A stretch of 64,000 nt of DNA from NCBI GenBank assembly GCA_008360975.2, contig CM039193.1, positions 9,228,501 through 9,292,500 on the forward strand. Direction: 5' to 3'. Made by a program: the position numbers and the translations under genes. Each line of letters begins with the position of its first letter. The first letter of the stretch is position 1. A model generated the notes under the pieces. The model saw only the letters and a program-made list of their open reading frames with translations, had not been told where the DNA came from and ran no database searches. The stretch is from Lichenostomus cassidix. Lineage: Eukaryota; Chordata; Aves; Passeriformes; Meliphagidae. Shown piece by piece: positions 1-12,696 of this stretch.

Positions 1-2094
1 CTCTAGTTTCTCCTAGTGTGTGGTGTGAATGATGTAATGAAAGTAATTTTGCTGTTCCTTTGTCAAAAGCTGTCATCTGGAACATGCCAGGCATCACATC
101 TCGCAAAAGAAAATACATGTTTTGCTTTCCATTTACATACCTCTGTGCTTTTTGGCCTTTTAAGCTTCACTGAGTCATGTTTACTACTCTCTTTTTTGGA
201 CTAGATGCTTTTTCTTGCGTTTTGTTCTTCCTCTCTTGTGTTTGACTGGGAACTGAGAAAATAAATAAGCAGAGAAAAAACACCCCAAAACACCCAGGAA
301 TAGGCTAGAAGAATATGTTCATGAAAACTATCATATGGAGTGAAATTTTTAACAAAACCCCAGTTTTAGAACAACAGCTTTTATGGTGAGACCCAGATTT
401 TCAGTGACACCACATTTGGGCATGTAGGCATCCTTGTCCCTTAGATGGAAGTTACTGCATCCTATTTGGTATAGGAAGATATTTGGTTTTGTTTCCATGT
501 TTTTGTTGAGAACAGAGTCATGGGAATCAATCCCAAGAACTGGGAACATGCTCTTGTGCCACTTTGCCTTGTTTGCTGTACAGCAGCATCGTGTTGTGAA
601 GCATCCTGGCTGTGTTTCATAGCAGGGAGTGTTGCTGCAATTGGGTTTCTGTCACAAAAAGATTTGCTCACTGCAGGAAAACAAGAAAAGTTTTGGATCT
701 CTACTTGGCAAGGGAAAAAAATAAAAAAAGGGCAAGCAGGTAAGGTGCTTCCATCCTGTGGTGCAGTGCCAGTCCAGAGTACTGCACAGCAAAGTGAGAG
801 AATGAAATATCCTGTAGAGCTTCTACTCCTGGAGAAGACAGCCATTGGCATTACTGTATTTATCCCCCAGGCCCAGTGTAGCCAGTAAAACAAAGCAGAT
901 GGGCAACCAACACACAGAGAAACCAGACTCATCCCCAAAATGAAGCTGTGATGCAGAGGTTGAGCCTGTGGTCTCAGAAAGCTAAGGCTGAATGCAATGT
1001 TATTGCCCTCGCTTGCCCACCTTTTCTTTAGGATCATTGCTGCCTCCTAGGGTTTATCCTCACCTGCTTGTTTTAAAGCAGAAGGTATCTTGGAGGTGCT
1101 GCTGTGAATATTTATGGCGCTGTTACTGCTACAGCAATGAAAACCAGGCAGTGGTGAACGCACGAAACTCCCTCAGCCCAAACCACTGAGCTGGCAGTGG
1201 CTGTGATTCCTTTTCTGTCAGTGTGGCTATGCTTCAGCCCTTTCTATATCTCATTAATAACTTATGATTGGACATGTTTTATTTATGTCTCCAAATGAAG
1301 CCCATTTTTCAGCCTGATGCTGTAGCATCCTAGGTGACTGTCACCTGCTCTGAGCATGGTGTGGTTCCTTCAGCCATAGCTCATCCCTCATCTTCCTCCA
1401 GGCTCGAACAGTAGAGAGGATATTGATCTCTTAGGGGGGTAATTGAATGAAAAAGGCCCCTAGCAGCCCAGAGGCAGGTGATGAATCCTTGCAGGGAAGC
1501 CAGTGTACAAGTGTGTCTGAGGTGGCATTAACCCTTCCTGCTGGAAAGGTACAGCATGTGCTGTTATCCTGTGGGCAAATTCTGCCCAGATCCCATGTGT
1601 GCTTTGGTTGGAACAGGAATGAAAGACCACCCTGCCCTGATGTGGATGCATTACATGGGAGCAGTTGCTCTGGCCCTTTGCTGTGCTGCACAGGGAGTCC
1701 CAGGCTGTTTGGAAAATCTGGGCCTTGATTTTGACCCTGTAAAAAGGGGGTGAAATCCTTGTGTTCCTGTGTCTATCTGTACATCCTTTCTGTTTTGCAT
1801 ATAAAATCATGTGGGAGTTTTGGGGGTGTTATTAAAGCTAAAAACAGGGGCTGGGAACTCTGTCCTATACCTTCCCTTTATGTTACTGCCATTAACAATT
1901 TGTTGTGCAGGTGGTTTTACTGGGCATCTCTTTTTTCTGTGACAACTACTCCATTTGTCTTCCTTGAGAAAAATCCAGGATGGCAAGAGCAGATGCCTAT
2001 TATTGATCAAAGTTAAAACCATGGATCTAAAGGAGGATGTTTTCCCTGTTTATCACTGAGCTACTTTCCTCTTGACTCTATTCCTTACATACAG
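1..2094. other. Left-edge stretch without a supported gene
   Basis: The ORFs here (the longest is 191 codons, minus strand, 462-1037) overlap each other in several frames and show no domain, so I treat them as chance. One segment deserves mention. At 677-739 a 63-nt stretch sits between an acceptor-like TTTGCTCACTGCAG and a strong donor, CAG|GTAAGG. It is open in the frame that would join in phase (one leftover G) to the candidate exon at 2095. It is lysine-rich and short, so I do not list it as an exon. Another good acceptor, a pyrimidine tract ending in CCTCCAG at 1401, is followed by only 37 nt before a GT and does not fit the phase of the exon at 2095. If the gene at 2095-2610 is real, this stretch probably holds its introns. 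Confidence 0.4.
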
Positions 2095-2174
2095 CTATGG
2101 GATGTTTTTGTCACAGTCTTCCTTCTAAGTTAGTGAATAACACAAAGCAGCTTGGAAGACAGCATTTAAAACAG
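2095..2174 (+). CDS. Candidate internal (or first coding) exon of an unidentified gene
   Basis: The 80-nt segment follows a strong pyrimidine-rich acceptor (TTTCCTCTTGACTCTATTCC then TTACATACAG) and ends at CAG|GTGAGG. The frame that starts after two bases is open throughout; it begins MGCFCHSLPSKLVNN and ends in LGRQHLKQ. The other two frames contain stops. It ends in phase 0, and the next segment at 2252 starts in phase 0. If it is internal, it takes one base from an upstream exon. The ATG at 2097 could also be the start, which would give an MGC N-terminus with cysteines at 3 and 5. I do not recognise the protein. The support is splice sites, open frame and phase agreement only. Confidence 0.42.
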
Positions 2175-2251
2175 GTGAGGAAATACCTTGATCTCCTATT
2201 CCCCTGCACCTGTACAACTTTTTATCCATAGCATTTTTCCCTCATGTACAG

Positions 2252-2417
2252 GCATCTGACTTTGCATACTCACAGGGATGTGCCAAATCACAGTTCTTCA
2301 TTTATTTTGGAGCTGACAGGGAATCTGCAGTGGGTCTGTCTGGAGGCCAATTTGCTCCTGTGCCTCAGGGCCATGTCAAGGAGATTGTATTAGCTTCTCT
2401 GCTCTCTCGGTGTGGCA
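2252..2417 (+). CDS. Candidate coding exon of an unidentified gene
   Basis: The 166-nt segment lies between an acceptor (CATTTTTCCCTCATGTACAG) and a consensus donor (GCA|GTAAGT). One frame is open from end to end, 55 codons plus one base. The peptide starts ASDFAYSQGCAKSQFFIYF, has a central GLSGGQFAPVP stretch, and ends in VKEIVLASLLSRCG. Its composition looks like a folded soluble protein, with no low complexity and no membrane segment. The intron separating it from the previous segment is only 77 nt, and the phase is 0. It ends in phase 1, which fits the terminal segment at 2552. I do not recognise the family. Human genes near GRIP2 include CCDC174, C3orf20 and FGD5, so one of those orthologues is possible, but I could not match this peptide to any from memory. 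Confidence 0.48.
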
Positions 2418-2551
2418 GTAAGTACTTTCCTTTTAATTGCAAAAATCCACCTTAATTTGACAGAATTGAAAGTCTAAAATCACCCCATGGGCACCCTCAG
2501 TAAATTCTGTGTAATGCTGTTTTCCCTCGTCGTCAAAGTCTTAAAATTCAG

Positions 2552-2610
2552 GCTTCTCCCAGGCTGATCTGTACCTCCAGTGTGACATCTGGAACAAGAA
2601 AAAAATATAA
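2552..2610 (+). CDS. Candidate terminal exon of the unidentified gene, ending in TAA
   Basis: The acceptor TTAAAATTCAG at 2541-2551 follows a 134-nt intron. Joined to the single A left by the preceding donor, the frame reads SFSQADLYLQCDIWNKKKI and then TAA at 2608-2610. The acceptor is weaker than the two upstream ones because its pyrimidine tract is interrupted. No canonical AATAAA follows closely; the nearest are variants such as AGTAAA near 2620, and the first clear AATAAA lies beyond 3.8 kb. The C-terminus is basic. The match in phase, the coding-like residues and the stop make this the most economical end of the gene, but it is the least certain of the three segments. Confidence 0.35.
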
Positions 2611-5600
2611 TCCCATATCAGTAAATATGAATCTTTTTCTTTAACTTCTTTCTTTTATATTCACCCACAAAAGTACACTCTTTAAAAGTGCTAGAAAGGC
2701 AGGAACTGAAGTTATCTACAGACTGATGCTACTAGTATTGGAAGTTTTATCAACTTGCTGGCAGATCTAGGCTTTCTATCCTGTCTCAGTGTAAATACCT
2801 GGTACAGAAGTAGGTTTTTATTTCATACTTTGAAGGAATTACTTGGAACGGTAATGGATAAAATGAAATGAACTTATTAACTAGCAAAATATTTTAACAA
2901 TGTATTGCAGAAGAGTAAGAGGACAAAAATAATATGAAGTGAGGTTTCAGCATTCTGGCACTGGTGGAGTCCTGAGATGATAACAAGGCCACATATTGGC
3001 GAGGTATAAAGGTCTGTATTTTAATTTTGTGTTTTTGTAGTCTGGCCAAAAAAGATATTTCCATGAGTTAAAGATACAAATGGAAAGCTAAACAACACTG
3101 ACTTTTGCTGTAGGCTGAAATTACTGTAATTTTTCAATTACTTTCAACAAATCTGGTGGCCACCAGCTGTTCTCTTAATGCAACTGTTAGCTAATAACAA
3201 GAAGTGCTTCCCTAGCTTTCTGCTCCCTCCTGGATACCTTGTGCTGGCTCATTTAGCTCAGTTAAAAGGAGTGATTTGTCTCCTTGCAGAGAGTGTTGGG
3301 AGGGGGTCTGGACAGGATCCCTCTATTCACTTTTTACTTTCTTGTATGAGCTACTTGCACCTCACTGTACTCAAGACCTAGAAGATAGCACTCTATGCTG
3401 CATCCTCAGGTCGAAGTCCTTGAAAAAAAAATCCATTGTTTTCTTTTAATATGGGTTTATAAAAGCTTTTTTTTAAAATGTGCTGTATTGTGCATTTGAT
3501 ACTCACTGGGTCTGACACGGCTGGAGTCAGGGTTGTGTCCTTGCCCAGGCTGGCAGCCTAGTGCTGAACTCTTCTCCTCTTCTTGGTTTCACTCAGCTCC
3601 TGAGGGTTATTGTAACCTAGTTTTTTTGTGAGCGATTTCCTTTCCTCTGTGTTCCAATTGCTCTTTTTGCTTTACGGAGTACAGCCAGATTAATCATACA
3701 AAGCCATGGAAATCAACAACAGTGTGTAATTCAGGGCTTGATAGCTGACTGTGGGGGGGCACAAGGGAAGGGTTGTGCTCTTTACAAAATTGCCACATGA
3801 TATATCAATCCCCAAGACACATGTCTGCGTTTCCTTTTTTACAATCTATTTCAGGAAACACAAACCAAAAGGAAACTAAGTGCCTTTTAAAATAAATGGT
3901 CTGTCTTCGCAACCTATATGCCCCTTCTCATCTGAGTGCATTGGAGTGTAGCAGAACAGTCATGAGATAATGTTTTCTCCTCATACACACTCTTTTTTTC
4001 CACTGAGAAAACATGCCTGAGCAGAAAATGAATGCTTTGGGCATTTGTCCAGAATCTTGCAGTGGGTTGCTTCATGCCATTGCTGTGTCTGTGCTGCTTG
4101 GAGAGATCAGCATGCATTGCACTGGGGCCAAACGCCAATCAGAGAATAAAAGGGATTACAAACCAACACTTGCTGAGGTATCTTTGTGTGAGCATCATTT
4201 TCACCGAGATGCCTCAGCCTAAACATAAAGTTAGCAGAGGCTCAGCACTGTCTGTGTGAAGATGTAGCCTTTTCTTGGCTGGCATGTAACCAAGAGGAAG
4301 TATCAGCCTTTTTCACTTAAAGACTCTGCACATTTCTCTTGGGGTTTTCTCCTCTCCCCTCTCTGCTTGCTTGGATCTTGTTTTGCTTAAAATACATTTG
4401 CATATCTTTAAAAGTTTTGGGAAATTTGGAATGTAGCTGATACCTCTGGCAATGAGGAAGGCACAGTTTTTCTCTCAGTCTAATTCCTTCCCAGCTCTAT
4501 TGCAACCATATAAGTAGTCTAAGAAATGAAGGTAGTTGGGAGTTTTTTAATTAAAAGGGAGAGTCAGAACTCAGAGATGCATGAGATCTGCAGAGTTTTG
4601 ATGTACCTGCCATTAGAAACTCCTTCGACACTCCGGGATGAGCTTTCTAACCACAGTCAGAATAAAAAGGAGACATTTTCGTGAGAAATAGGTAATGACT
4701 GGGTGGTCAGGATATTCACGTGAGCAGAGAGATCTCAGCTCAGATCCCTGATGTAGGTCTGCAGTTGGAACTGGCATCTCAGGTTATTTTGGATTATCAA
4801 CTATGACATGTACAGCTTCTGTATCGTCATAGAAACAGTAAAAGTTCTGTTTTTGCAAGACCAAAAAGTATTTCCCCCCTTGGATTCAGTGCCAGTGCAA
4901 CAAGAAAAGCCCAGAGATATGAATCCAATAACACAGGTCTCTCTTCCTGAAATAATTCTTCCTCTGCCTCTTAAGTGAGGGTTCCAAGGGTAAGCATTGT
5001 TTTTGCCAATATCTGTTCAGTGATCCCTGCTGGGAAATAAAATAATGTCCAGTTAGTTTACTTTACCAGCTGCTGTTGCCATATATTAGCAATCCCTGTG
5101 GTTTTACATCCCAGAAGTATTGGCAAGGTCTTTCTTTGACAAAATCATCCTCAACTGATAAAACAGGAAGAAATAACTCCATTTTGTTTCTATGATATGT
5201 AGCTGAAGCGTCATAAAGATGATATGTTTTCAGAAAGCAAGGAGTTTAAATAGTAATAATACACTGTCCATGTTCCACCTGTAAAGCAAGCATTGCTTCC
5301 CTGAGCAGTTAATTTCTTATGCATTTTCTTTCTTTAACTCTATTGTCATATTTTCTGATGAACTCCCTTCCTGCCCTGGAAAGAGCTATTGCTTACATCT
5401 TTGTCTTCAAGCAATGATCATAATAATGGACATTAAAATGACTCAAGAATTCAGGTACTAGAGCACCCCCATTTATACGTTCCTTCCTGGGAAGAAAGCA
5501 GGAAGAAATACAGGGAGGGGATAAAACAAAAAGCAATTTTACCATTCCTCACAGGGAAATTAAAATGATTGTAGTGTTTCTGATATATTTTTATTGGAAA

Positions 5601-8600
5601 ACAGTCAAGAGCTGAGCTCTTGTTGAGCAAATTCAGGTTTTGTCTGTGTGTCTGTCAGTCTAAGGTACTATCATTTGGCACAGTGGAGCAGGCTGATTTC
5701 AGGTTGCCAGCAGCACAGGAGATGTGCTGATGGTTAAAGCCTTTCTGGCAGGTGCATCCTAATTTTGGGAACTTCACGGGGTGAAGTAAGCCCTCCACAA
5801 GCCTTGACCCTTCAGCATATCCATAGTACTGTTGTTAATACAAATGGATTAGCTGCAGTCTCAGGCTCGTGCTCCCAATGCATAGGGACACACCCAGGGA
5901 GAGAACAAGAGCTTGGTCTTGTTCCCACTCCTAGGCATCAGGTGAAGTTCAGCCCAAGGACAGGATATCACCAGCCTTTAAATCCTGTCAGAGATGAAGG
6001 TCTCCAGACGTGGCCTTGGGTGACAGAAGGAAGTTTGTTCATGCATGTCCTACTCATACATGGGTCAGAGCCTGGATATTCTCTGCCTTCACTCCTTGGG
6101 GACCCGTTTCAGGTCTGTGCTGTGTCCCCACCACTGCCACAGGGAATGTGATTTAGAGCTGAAGTGCCTGGAGGGAGCTCAGTCTGAGCAGTGGGTTGGT
6201 GTGATGGAAACAGTGACACAACCTCCATTGCTGGCTTCACCCATGGTCTTGGGATGTTGGAATTTCCAGCACTGGCTTGCCAGAACTCTGCCACCCCCAA
6301 AGTATTTTCCAAATACCCCCTTTATCTGCTACTTCTGCTGTAACTTGGGGTAACATGATATTTTATTTTTCCAATAGTTGCACCACTTTTTTCTCCTGCA
6401 CATAAGCATCAAACGCTGTTTGCTGAATATTTCACTTGTTCTTATTTGGGCTGAAGGTTTCTGTTACCACTGGCCCTTAGGGGACCAATTTAGCTGCACT
6501 GAACCAGTTTTGGTGTTCAATTCCTTCTTTTCAAAGAGCTGCATTTACACATCAGTTGAACCCTTCATATGCTGGCATCTTCCACACTTCCAGCTCGGTG
6601 AATGTTTAAAAACGATATGTCTATCCTCACACACAGATATGCCTCTGCCTTCGAAATGCTGGGGAGGCATGAAAGTCCTGCTGAGAAGTGGGGGAGATTT
6701 TGATGTAAATGATGTCCCGCAAGGGACACAACCTCATTCTAGCTGAGAGAGGTTTCATGCACAGAAATGCAAAATATTCAGCCCATGTATCATTAAAGTG
6801 TTGCAGCAAAGCCTCCTCAAGCCAGTGAGTACCTCAGTAAATTCTGAATTGCTGACCAAGTTTCAGTTCTCTGCCCCCACCTGTGCAATGAGATCTGCTT
6901 TTACAACTGTAAACACATCCTGCAGCATGCTGTTGTTTGTGGGGTTCTTGTCCCAGGTAAATCTTGACCCTGCTGGTGCCTTGTGGGCATACCTTGATGG
7001 GCAAGCCTACAAAATTCAGTCTGGTCTTCTTCAGTCTTAGTAGGAGATGCAGGCAGAGGAAGTAATTCCATAGTCTGTTGTGTTTCTCTGATAAAATACT
7101 CAGGATTAAAGTTCTTTTCGTGTCCATAGGATTACACTTGGATATTGGAAACGCCCTAAGCGTGAATATTGTTTTAGATTATGACTTTCCTTAAGTTAAC
7201 CAGAGTTGTGATATTGATATCATGGTGGAAAAGGCTTTGTGTTTTATTACAGGGAATTTTCAGAAGTAATCATTCTGACATCAGCACATGGGTCTTTTAA
7301 TGAGGTTGGTGCCCTGCAGTCACACAGAAGCTGTAGAAAAGCCCATCTTGCTGTGTTATTTGAATCTTCTTCCCACACTCAGCTGCATAGGAGTCAGACT
7401 GTACAGGATAAAGGTACTACAGCCAAAACAGGAGAGGATCCCTGAAGGTGGTGTGTACTGCACTGAGTGTGTGAATACCCCTAAGTTCTATATATCCCTT
7501 CTGGGTCATTAAGCAGGATCCTTATTTCCTGTCAGATTGTAGCACCTGAGTGATGGATTGCAGAACGCTGCCTATTGCCTGCCTATCAGTGTAACTTCTC
7601 AAAGCCCTTTTGGAAGTCCTGGTGCTGTGTAAGCAGAATATATGATTATTTAGAGTTTGTTTTTCTGTAGCTGTTGGCACAATGGAATCCACATGGTCTT
7701 TTTCACCCTACTTAGCACAATCCTTTCTCACTGTAGGATGGAGAAACCTGATGTAAAGGACCTTAATGGAAATATTAGTATTTAAGATCTCCATCACAAG
7801 ATGGAGTAACAGAAACCTGTGCAGGGTCTGGTGTGGTGTGCTGGGAAGGAAGGTGATTTAATGCTGTTACTGTCTAAATTGTGTCCTAGTATTAGTAGTA
7901 TATTACAGCCCTGTAGTCTGCATTCCTGTGTGCAGAGTAATGCACAATTGGAATGATTCTATGATCTATCCTCAGTATGGCTGACTAGACAGAGCATCCA
8001 AGAAAGGCATATCCATAATATTTCCCTTCCTGTCTTGTGTTACCTTCGCTGGCTCCTGGATGCTGCTGCTCAGTTCTGCACTGTCAGACTCTGCTATTCA
8101 GGGATGGCACTGAAGCAGCATTATTTGTTTGCTTTTCCTATTCCAAATGCATATCACCCCTTTCCTTAAAGCTACAGAGAGAGTGGGGTGATGTGCAGAA
8201 GACCTCAGCCATGACCACTCAAAGCCTGGGACACTTTGCTCTCTCAGTTCTCCCACCTGCAAAACATGCTCTGAACTGGCTCCTTAGGTGGCAAAGGTGT
8301 CTAGCTGATCCCCAGCAGAAGCTCAAGGGGGATACTGGGATACATTTATTTGTTTGTGGCATATCCTCTCAGCTTTGGTAGTCAAGTTATTAAAATGAGG
8401 CTTGTCAGCACACTGAAGAGGGTTTGGGGGGCCTTTGCATCTTCCATGCGGTTTGATCCTGTGCGGCTCGTTAACACTCAGTTGCTTTTGTGATTAATTA
8501 TTTAGTCTTCTCCCTTGGTACTGGGGTATAATAGCACAACCCCCATTTCTGCTGAGATTCACAGTTCTTTGCTTTTCCCTTCAAGCCTTTCACACCACCT

Positions 8601-11600
8601 CGAAGCACAGAGCAAGGCTGTCCAGGCTGCAGCACTTAAAGAGCCCGGCAGCCCCAGAGTTGCTGCTTGCCCTGTGGCACTCTGGGAAAGGACCAGGGCT
8701 CTACCTGGGGGTGGCCATCAGTCCCAGCCCCTGCACTGCCCAGGGCAGTGGAGAGCAGTGGGACAGCTGCCCTTGAGTGCTCTGTCCCTCCAAGCATGGC
8801 CTCTCACTGCAGTGGGTACTTGTGTGAGAGGAGACATCAGACAGGGCTGGTATCGACTCCGGGTGCAGTCAGACACAAGAATTGCAAATTGGAGGCGAAC
8901 TTGTCAGCAGGGAGAATTTATTTGGGGAGTCAGCCTCGGCAGCCCTCTTCCCTTTCTCTTTTGGATGTCTTTTGAGCAGCTTTCAGTTCAAGTTTTTGTA
9001 ATCACCCAAGCGTTGCTTCTTCAGCCTTTTGTTTTTGGGGGTGTCACTCGTTGCCTTGATTTACTGTCTCTGGCCATTAGTGCAAAGAAGTTTGCCAGGT
9101 CTGCACGTGGCAGGCGTTTGTGCCCATTGTGGGGCAGGTGTGGGGTGGCCCTGAGGGTGCTGGTCTGTGTTCACATGCTGGATGTCTGTGGACAGGCAGA
9201 GGGTGAATTTGGGCCCAGTGGGTGCTGTGGTTGTTACTGGGGTTGTGTTTCAAAGAGGGTGAGCTGAGAGCTTGCGACACCTGAACCTGTTCTCTGGGGC
9301 ATCAGGGCTGTGGACTACGTGCAACTGGTGGCCAAGGCAGGGCTAGCAGGAACCCCCAGCACTGGAAAGTGCCTTGTTCCTTCCCCAGCTATCCGTGGCT
9401 GTGCTTCCTGTGTGAAATAAGGCTGTGCTGGATAAGGCGAGGCCTGAGGTCTGAATAATTAGCAAGAAATTAGCTGTGTTTTCTTTATGACACAGTTTCC
9501 CCCCTTCCTCTGATGTTTGCATCCTTCTCCTTTCATCTCGTGCCTCTGTGGCAAGAGCCTTGCACAGCCCTGGGATGTGTGGGAGGCTCAGCCGAGGGGC
9601 AGGCAGGCGCTTCCCAGTGCAGCAGGGTCTGGGGCTGGTGGTTGTGTCTCCACCCTGCAGATGTGCCAGATGTGACTCAGAGGGTGTGAGTCTGTCCTTT
9701 GCCCTGCTGCAAATTCCCTGTCTGCTGCTGGATGGGAAACCCTTTCCTCAGATCCATAAAACTGTGAAATGCCAGCTCCCCTCCCCACCAAAGATGTTGG
9801 AAAAGCTTAGCAAACTGATGAAGCATCAGTCGGGGTTTCTTTATGTTTTATTAGGGCCCATAAATTAAATAGAAACTTACAATGATGTGGAAGGGAGCCA
9901 GGAATAGCAATTATTTGTCGGAAAGACAACATGACAAATGGTTTTGCTATGTGTTAATTGAAAGCACTGGAAATTTTAGCAATGTAACACCTGAAGGCAG
10001 CTGGTACATGAGTGTATAGTGCAGACTACAAGAGGCTGCATCACTCACTCCTGTTCTGGGAGATCAGTAGTAACCAAAAGCTGTTAATCAAAGAGCATCT
10101 TTAAGACTTGGAGCCAGATAATGGAGCCACAAAGCCCCAATCCTCTGAACAGCCCCAGTCCTGTGATGCCCCCCATCTCTGTTTTTAAAGCTCAGGTTCC
10201 TGCTTGCAGACCAATTTACTGTCTCCAAATGTCTGTGCTGCAGTTTCTCCGCAGGTTATAATTTTGAAATGTCTCATCCCTGACAGATCCATTTGGGATA
10301 TTTCACTTGACCTCCCAAGGCTGTACTTTGGTTTAGATCTGTGCAAACCTCTCTTTGGGGCTGTCTGTGCAGGTGTGGAATGCAGAACCATGGGTGCTCC
10401 TTCCTTCTGCCCGCACACCCTCACCATAACACTTTCACACGCAGATCCAAGAGCTCCAACACCTCCCAGGTGGGCAGCAGTGGATCCCTGTGAGCCCTGT
10501 CTCCCACCACAGTGTGATGGGGACTGTCACAATTGTGGTGTGGAGTGTCACCGAGGCCCTCCCTGTCCCAGGGGTCACATCCACTTCGTGGGGAAGACAT
10601 TTCCAAGGGAGAATCCTTGTGTGTGCCACCACCTCCAGTGTCCATTAATAGCATATAAATAGGCTGCTGGGTCAGAGATACTGAGGGTAACACATCAGCT
10701 GGAAAGAATCCAGAGCAGAGGCTGGACTGGCTACCCTGGCAATTAGGTCATAGTAAAATTAAAATTCAAGCCCCAAATGCCCATTTATTTTTCAAACTGA
10801 ACTAACTCTTGAAATTACACTGGACCACACCTTAAGTGTGGGTACACCAGGTATAGTTTTTTCACAACAAAACAGCATTTTAGAAGCTCGGTATCATAAC
10901 CATTGAGCCATATTGATCATGTTTTTTATTAATAATTACCATTTCAGGGTCTTAATATATAAGCTTCAATTTATTCCACTGCTTAGTCTACTTAATGGAC
11001 TATAAAACTATTCATGTTACAGGGAAACTAATATACATAATAACTTGTGGGATTCAGGCAGTTTACAGGAATAAGTTTACCTTCTCAGTTTTCAAGAAAT
11101 TAGCAAAATAAAATGTAGCTCTGTGGTAAAAGAATAGATGAAGTAAAGAAAGTTGAAATACATATTATATACAACATCTTGGTAGTCTCACAAAATCATT
11201 AAATATCTGAAATAATTTTATTTATATGATATTGCATTTTAATATGCTGTATTGTATTCTGCAGTACCCTGAGCACCTTGACTTCATAAATAAAAGAATT
11301 ATGTGGCGTCTTCATAATATGAAAATTAATGCTTAATGCTTAGAGACATAAACATTTCAGCAGGTTTTCTAAGGCTAGTGATAAGGATTCATAAATATAT
11401 CAATTTTTCCACTCTTAAACATTTCAGGTCAATGGAATGCAAGCGGAGACGTTAACAGAACCTGTGCTCTTTTCATAAGAGACTGGAGTGTTTGGAGGGC
11501 AGCTGCTCTACTGCAGCACTCTAATAACATCTCTAGATACTGCAATACCAATAAAGCACGACAAGATTGTATAATAACTCTATTTATCACATTTTTTAGT

Positions 11601-12379
11601 AACACAAAGAGAGTATATTATAGCAGCCCGTGTCCCCTGTGCCTCCTTTCGGAGCCTTGGGCAATTTGGGGTAGTTATTGCAGGGGGCCACCAGTTCCAG
11701 TCTCTGAACTCACCAGAACTCCTTTGGGGGTAGTGCATGTAGTGTGTTTTGCTTCTCGGAAGCAACTGGGAGCAGGACATGAACATGTGCCTGTCCCACC
11801 TGCCTGCAGGGAGAGGCTTTGGGAAGGGGGCAAAGCCAGTTTGATGCAAAGACATATAAAATATGCTCACCCCAGCTTCCCTCCTGAGCTGATCTGGGGT
11901 CCTTACCTGCATCATTTATGTGTTTTCCCCCTAGCTTTGTGACCTGGGGGATGAGGCAGGAAGAAAGCTCTGGGGTCAGAGTGCCTTTGTAATTGGTTTA
12001 TAGTGGGAGCCTGTCTGGCCATTGATGCCCTCTCCAGCCTGGGGTCAGCTCTCCTGAGGGCTGGTGTGGCTCTGCTTTGTGCACAGAAGGATCCACACAT
12101 CACCATAATGTATCCCTTGGGAGGGGAACTGTTCCAAAGTCCTCAGTGACCGAAGATTCATCACGGGATAACGCCGCAGGCAGTCTCTGAATGGACAGCC
12201 CCTTGCTGATTACCACAGCGCAGGGAAACTGTGGGTTCTCTTCCCCCTTGTGTACATTTGCACATCTAATGATCACTTGGGTAGCAGGCACATAAAACTG
12301 GGTTGGATGGAGAGATTTCCAAAAGGATGCTACTTGACCTCTGCCTCCCACACTTTCCAGAGCTTCTCAGTAGCCAGGA
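2611..12379. other. Intergenic DNA between the unidentified gene and the distal GRIP2 first exon
   Basis: No exon is supported here. The longest ORF in the window is at 8515-9267 (+, 250 codons). It sits in a GC-richer stretch, overlaps other ORFs, has no domain, and is most likely chance. A CR1-tail-like ATTCTATGATCTAT occurs near 7954, too short to call. Between about 10740 and 11580 the DNA is notably AT-rich, with many TAAT and TTTAT words. The rest is ordinary unique-looking sequence. Confidence 0.5.
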
Positions 12380-12696
12380 GGCGTCCCAGAAGAAGATAAT
12401 TAGGCTCGCGCTATTTCAACTTCCTCTGATCCCCGAGAAAGAGTTAATTACAGTCTTTTCCCTCTTGCTCAAAGGTGGCTGGGTATTATTATCAGAGCTG
12501 TAATTATTCATGCTAATTGCTTATTTGGAGAGGGAGAGAGCATGAGAGAGAGAAGCCCCAGACTCCCCCTCAGTGATTAGCAGACCAGACCAGGTGCACT
12601 TCGCGCAGGCTGGACCGAGGTAGTGCCGGGGCTGGCAGGAGGTTGGGGATGCCGGAGTGGTTGTGAGCGAGCCGTGGAGCAGCCCTGGTCCTGCTA
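12380..12696 (+). promoter_or_regulatory. GRIP2: Candidate distal GRIP2 promoter and 5' UTR
   Basis: Directly upstream of the candidate distal first exon is a stretch with several short regulatory-looking words. AATTATTCATGCTAATTG (about 12502-12519) combines homeobox-like TAAT cores with an octamer-like ATGCTAAT. A GA-rich run (GGAGAGGGAGAGAGCATGAG) and a moderately CpG-containing 5' UTR (CTTCGCGCAGGCTGGACCGAGG) follow. A stop in frame with the ATG lies at 12664-12666, so translation is not expected to extend upstream. No TATA box at a convincing distance is seen. The call depends on the exon at 12697 being real. Confidence 0.3.

Noticed and set aside
1402..1438. Short segment after a very good pyrimidine-rich acceptor
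   Set aside because: 37 nt with a phase that does not fit the next candidate exon; one or more stops in the other frames.
7950..7970. CR1 tail-like ATTCTATGATCTAT
   Set aside because: Too short and without the preceding CCTTCCAACCC block to call a LINE fragment.
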